Source of the DNA: Deltaproteobacteria bacterium
GTDB lineage: Bacteria > Desulfobacterota > DSM-4660 > Desulfatiglandales > HGW-15
Assembly (NCBI GenBank): GCA_016932235.1
Contig: JAFGDF010000294.1
Location: 1-7,885 of the forward strand
Length of the DNA: 7,885 nt
Direction: 5' to 3'
Positions 6,074-7,885 of this stretch are shown piece by piece; within the stretch, counting starts at the first letter, position 1, and each line of letters begins with the position of its first letter. The notes beneath the pieces were generated by a model. That model had not been told where the DNA came from. It searched no databases and saw nothing but the letters and a program-made list of their open reading frames with translations. Made by a program: the position numbers and the translations under genes.

Positions 6074-6505
6074 ATGTCTGACTCAAAATACGGAAAATAT
6101 ATCGTAACGGAACTGAAGACCCCGGACTTCTCGCCGGAATACGTAGCCGAATACGCAAAATGGGCCACTCGGATATTATATCTTGACAGGAATGTTGTTG
6201 ATGGAGCCTTTCAGATGAATTGTTCATGGTATCACAAAGCCGGCAACACGCAGATGACAAAAGGGCATGTCCACGATACGGATGAGGTTATCGGCTTTTT
6301 TGGGAGTGACCCTGAAAATCCTCATGATTTGGGCGGAGAGGTTGAGATATGGCTTGATGATGAAAAACATCTCATCACCAAAAGCTGCCTGATCTTTATA
6401 CCGAGGGGAATGAAACATTGCCCCCTTCTTTTAAGGAGGGTTGACAGGCCCATATTTCATTTCTCAACGTTGACCGGGGGCATGTATACCAAGGAGGAAG
6501 ATTAA
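6074..6505 (+). CDS. Small single-domain cupin protein with likely metal site
   Basis: The 143 residues fit a small beta-barrel cupin. Cupin motif 1 is GHVHDTDEVIGFFG (64-77), with ligand candidates His65, His67 and Glu71. Motif 2 lies around SCLIFIPRGMKHCP (104-117), with His115 as the fourth ligand. An N-terminal extension of about 55 residues precedes the barrel. It has no signal peptide or membrane segment, so it is cytoplasmic. The ATG at 6074 has GGAGG seven bases upstream, and the LUD stop is 36 bp before it, so the two genes probably form one unit. Cupins of this size may be isomerases, dioxygenases or ligand-binding proteins, and nothing here decides between them. In an anaerobe an oxygen-dependent role is unlikely. 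A hairpin follows directly. Confidence 0.8.
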   Translation: MSDSKYGKYIVTELKTPDFSPEYVAEYAKWATRILYLDRNVVDGAFQMNCSWYHKAGNTQMTKGHVHDTDEVIGFFGSDPENPHDLGGEVEIWLDDEKHLITKSCLIFIPRGMKHCPLLLRRVDRPIFHFSTLTGGMYTKEED

Positions 6506-6509
6506 ACGC

Positions 6510-6551
6510 GGGCATGGATGGGATGTCCCTTATCCCAGATCTTCCATGCCC
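6510..6551. terminator. Compound hairpin between convergent genes, probable bidirectional terminator
   Basis: An outer stem GGGCATGGA (6510-6518) with TCCATGCCC (6543-6551) encloses an inner stem TGGGAT/ATCCCA (6519-6524 and 6532-6537) around a seven-base loop, with a five-base bulge on the right arm. It starts four bases after the cupin stop codon and lies 31 bases beyond the stop of the facing TRAP gene. No strong T run follows on either strand, so termination may not be purely intrinsic. Confidence 0.65.
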
Positions 6552-6582
6552 TCCTGTTTCTCAAAAGGTAATTATATGAAAG

Positions 6583-7623
6583 TTAAGGAGTAAAATGCTT
6601 CACTCTTTGTCTTATAAAGCTGACAATTTTTGACCCGGGGAAACCTTTTTCATCAAGATCCTTTCCTATCTCCTCGCATCTTTTATCTACGATGTTGATC
6701 CATCTCTCTTTCTCCTGGGGAGATAAATTAACAACCTCAACACCTGTTTCCTTGTAATACTTCAGTGCGTTATCAAAAGCGACGGACCAGTATTTTATGG
6801 TGCCCTGCCTTCCCCACTCACAACTATCATCAATAACTTTCTTAAGGTCAGATGGTAAATCAGCATAGACATCTTTATTCATCACGCAATAGACGGGAGT
6901 TGTTACGCCAAGGCTGATATTCACGAAATATTTTATTTTGCCCCCCAGTTTATTATCCTGAACAACCGCGGGCATGCAAAGTGCCCCGTCTACCGTTCCC
7001 TTTTCAATGCCTACTAAAAAATCAGGTACTGACATGAACGCAGGAGTGCCGCCAAGATCTTTCACCAAATTACCCAATTCTTTCGAAGGCACCCTGATTT
7101 GAAGGCCCTTCATATCCTCAAGCTTTCGGACAGGTTTACTAGTGTGTATCCCCTGGATAACGGATGGCGATAACCACAAGACTTTGACAGTATCCCACTC
7201 CGCTGCCATCTCTTCGGGGAACTCTGCCCATAAATCATCGTACACACGTCCAGCGGTCACTGTGTCAGGAGTCGATATAATCATATCCCTGATCGCCGAT
7301 CCAAGAGGATTGCCCTTCTGCCCGTATCTAAAGGCAAAGGCTATATCGGTTGTGCCTTTTTCCGCCCCTTCATAGAGTTCCGGTGCGGCAATAAGCGTGC
7401 CTACAGGGAAAATCCTGATGGTGAGTCTGCCATTGCTGTCTGATGCTATCTTTTCAGCCCAGGCCTTTATGTGAACATCCGAGGGTGAACCGACAGGAAA
7501 CATATGGGCAAGTTTTAACTCGACCGGTTTTGTCTCTGATGGAAGAACAGGGGTAGCAGAAAATAAAAAAGCAAACAAAATCAACACGGACAGAGAAATA
7601 ACGCCTACTCGCTTCTTTTTCAT
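6583..7623 (-). CDS. TRAP transporter substrate-binding protein, DctP family
   Basis: The product is 346 residues, typical for DctP-type periplasmic binding proteins. Residues 1-30 are a Sec signal peptide: a basic start (MKKKR), a hydrophobic core (VISLSVLILFAFLFSA) and a polar end near Pro28-Glu30. There is no lipobox Cys. Mature landmarks are LKLAHMFPVGSP (37-48), FPVGTL (72-77) and GLQIRVPS (173-180), whose Arg177 matches the Arg that binds the substrate carboxylate in TRAP proteins. VDGALCMP (211-218) and Asn249 in YCVMNKDVY also fit. The ligand is probably an organic acid. The start is ATG 7623, with GGAGG six bases upstream; a TTG two codons earlier abuts that GGAGG and cannot be the start. 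No DctQ or DctM membrane gene is adjacent: the downstream neighbour is convergent and a promoter sits directly upstream. Confidence 0.92.
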   Translation of the reverse strand: MKKKRVGVISLSVLILFAFLFSATPVLPSETKPVELKLAHMFPVGSPSDVHIKAWAEKIASDSNGRLTIRIFPVGTLIAAPELYEGAEKGTTDIAFAFRYGQKGNPLGSAIRDMIISTPDTVTAGRVYDDLWAEFPEEMAAEWDTVKVLWLSPSVIQGIHTSKPVRKLEDMKGLQIRVPSKELGNLVKDLGGTPAFMSVPDFLVGIEKGTVDGALCMPAVVQDNKLGGKIKYFVNISLGVTTPVYCVMNKDVYADLPSDLKKVIDDSCEWGRQGTIKYWSVAFDNALKYYKETGVEVVNLSPQEKERWINIVDKRCEEIGKDLDEKGFPGSKIVSFIRQRVKHFTP

Positions 7624-7695
7624 ATACAACCTCCAAATTTTGTCAAATTTAATTCAAGTCTCTCACCTTAAAGCATTTGCCTGTACTCTTAAAAA

Positions 7696-7723
7696 ATTTT
7701 ACATTCTAATAGACTTTTGTCAA
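7696..7723 (-). promoter_or_regulatory. Sigma-70 type promoter for the TRAP binding-protein gene
   Basis: On the minus strand a perfect TTGACA (7723-7718) is followed after 16 bases by TAAAAT (7701-7696). The leader to the ATG at 7623 would be about 65 bases. This makes the gene a likely single-gene transcript. Confidence 0.55.
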
Positions 7724-7794
7724 TATATTAAGGAAAATTTATTACGTTTGATTAGCATTGAAAACTTTGAATCATTAATTTGAAAAAATTACTT

Positions 7795-7836
7795 ATGCAT
7801 TAAACATTCATGGCCCTCTGGGCCTCCACAATGCAT
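7795..7836. repeat. Compound inverted repeat at the right end
   Basis: An outer pair ATGCATT/AATGCAT (7795-7801 and 7830-7836) encloses an inner GGCCC/GGGCC stem (7812-7816 and 7820-7824) with a TCT loop. The unpaired arms are of unequal length. It could be the 3' hairpin of a gene beyond the right edge or part of a small repeat. No coding sequence is seen from 7724 to 7885. Confidence 0.4.
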
Positions 7837-7885
7837 GAAAATAACAACCTATGGTCGCAGGATCGCGGTATGGGGAGCCCTTTTA

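Noticed and set aside
6595..6633. Twelve-codon plus-strand frame behind AAGGAG
   Set aside because: It lies inside the 3' end of the TRAP gene on the opposite strand and is too short to support.
7624..7629. TTG start two codons before the ATG of the TRAP binding protein
   Set aside because: It directly follows GGAGG with no spacing, while the ATG at 7623 has an ideal six-base gap.

Overview
The window looks like chromosome from an anaerobic Desulfobacterota-type bacterium (sulfate reducer or syntroph). This is an inference from gene content: acyl-CoA catabolism genes, a stand-alone LUD-domain protein, a TRAP solute-binding protein, moderate GC and AT-rich intergenic gaps. No rRNA, tRNA, CRISPR array, transposase or phage gene was seen.

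Left and centre (1-5053, minus strand). Read from right to left, the genes encode an SDR dehydrogenase, two acyl-CoA dehydrogenase (ACAD) family proteins, a crotonase-fold protein and the N-terminal part of a thiolase-fold protein that runs off the left edge. Together they cover the four chemical steps of a beta-oxidation cycle: dehydrogenation, hydration, 3-hydroxyacyl-CoA oxidation and C-C cleavage. The SDR and the two ACADs are closely spaced (24 and 59 bp). A 584-bp gene-free stretch with a perfect 21-bp palindrome separates them from the crotonase, and 149 bp separate the crotonase from the thiolase-like gene. A promoter with a perfect TTGACA box precedes the SDR gene.

The main point of interest is in the enzymes. 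The two ACADs are degenerate in complementary ways. One keeps the TEP..GSD flavin segment and an acidic residue at the catalytic-base position. The other has lost both but keeps the R-x-Q-F and GGxGY segments, which in this family reach across the dimer interface to FAD. This is what an obligate heteromeric ACAD would look like. The thiolase-like protein has Glu where the nucleophilic Cys should be. A heteromeric ACAD next to a Cys-less thiolase-fold protein recalls steroid side-chain systems (ChsE1-ChsE2 with the Ltp2 aldolase) and, more loosely, the Bbs pathway. A bulky, cyclic or branched acyl-CoA substrate is plausible but not shown.

Right (5054-6582, plus strand). Divergent from the catabolic operon is a two-gene unit: a LUD (DUF162) protein with a four-Cys C-terminal motif, and a small cupin with a likely metal site. 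A compound hairpin follows.

Far right (6583-7885, minus strand). A convergent gene encodes an exported DctP-type TRAP substrate-binding protein with its own promoter and no membrane subunits in view. The final ~160 bases hold only a small compound inverted repeat.
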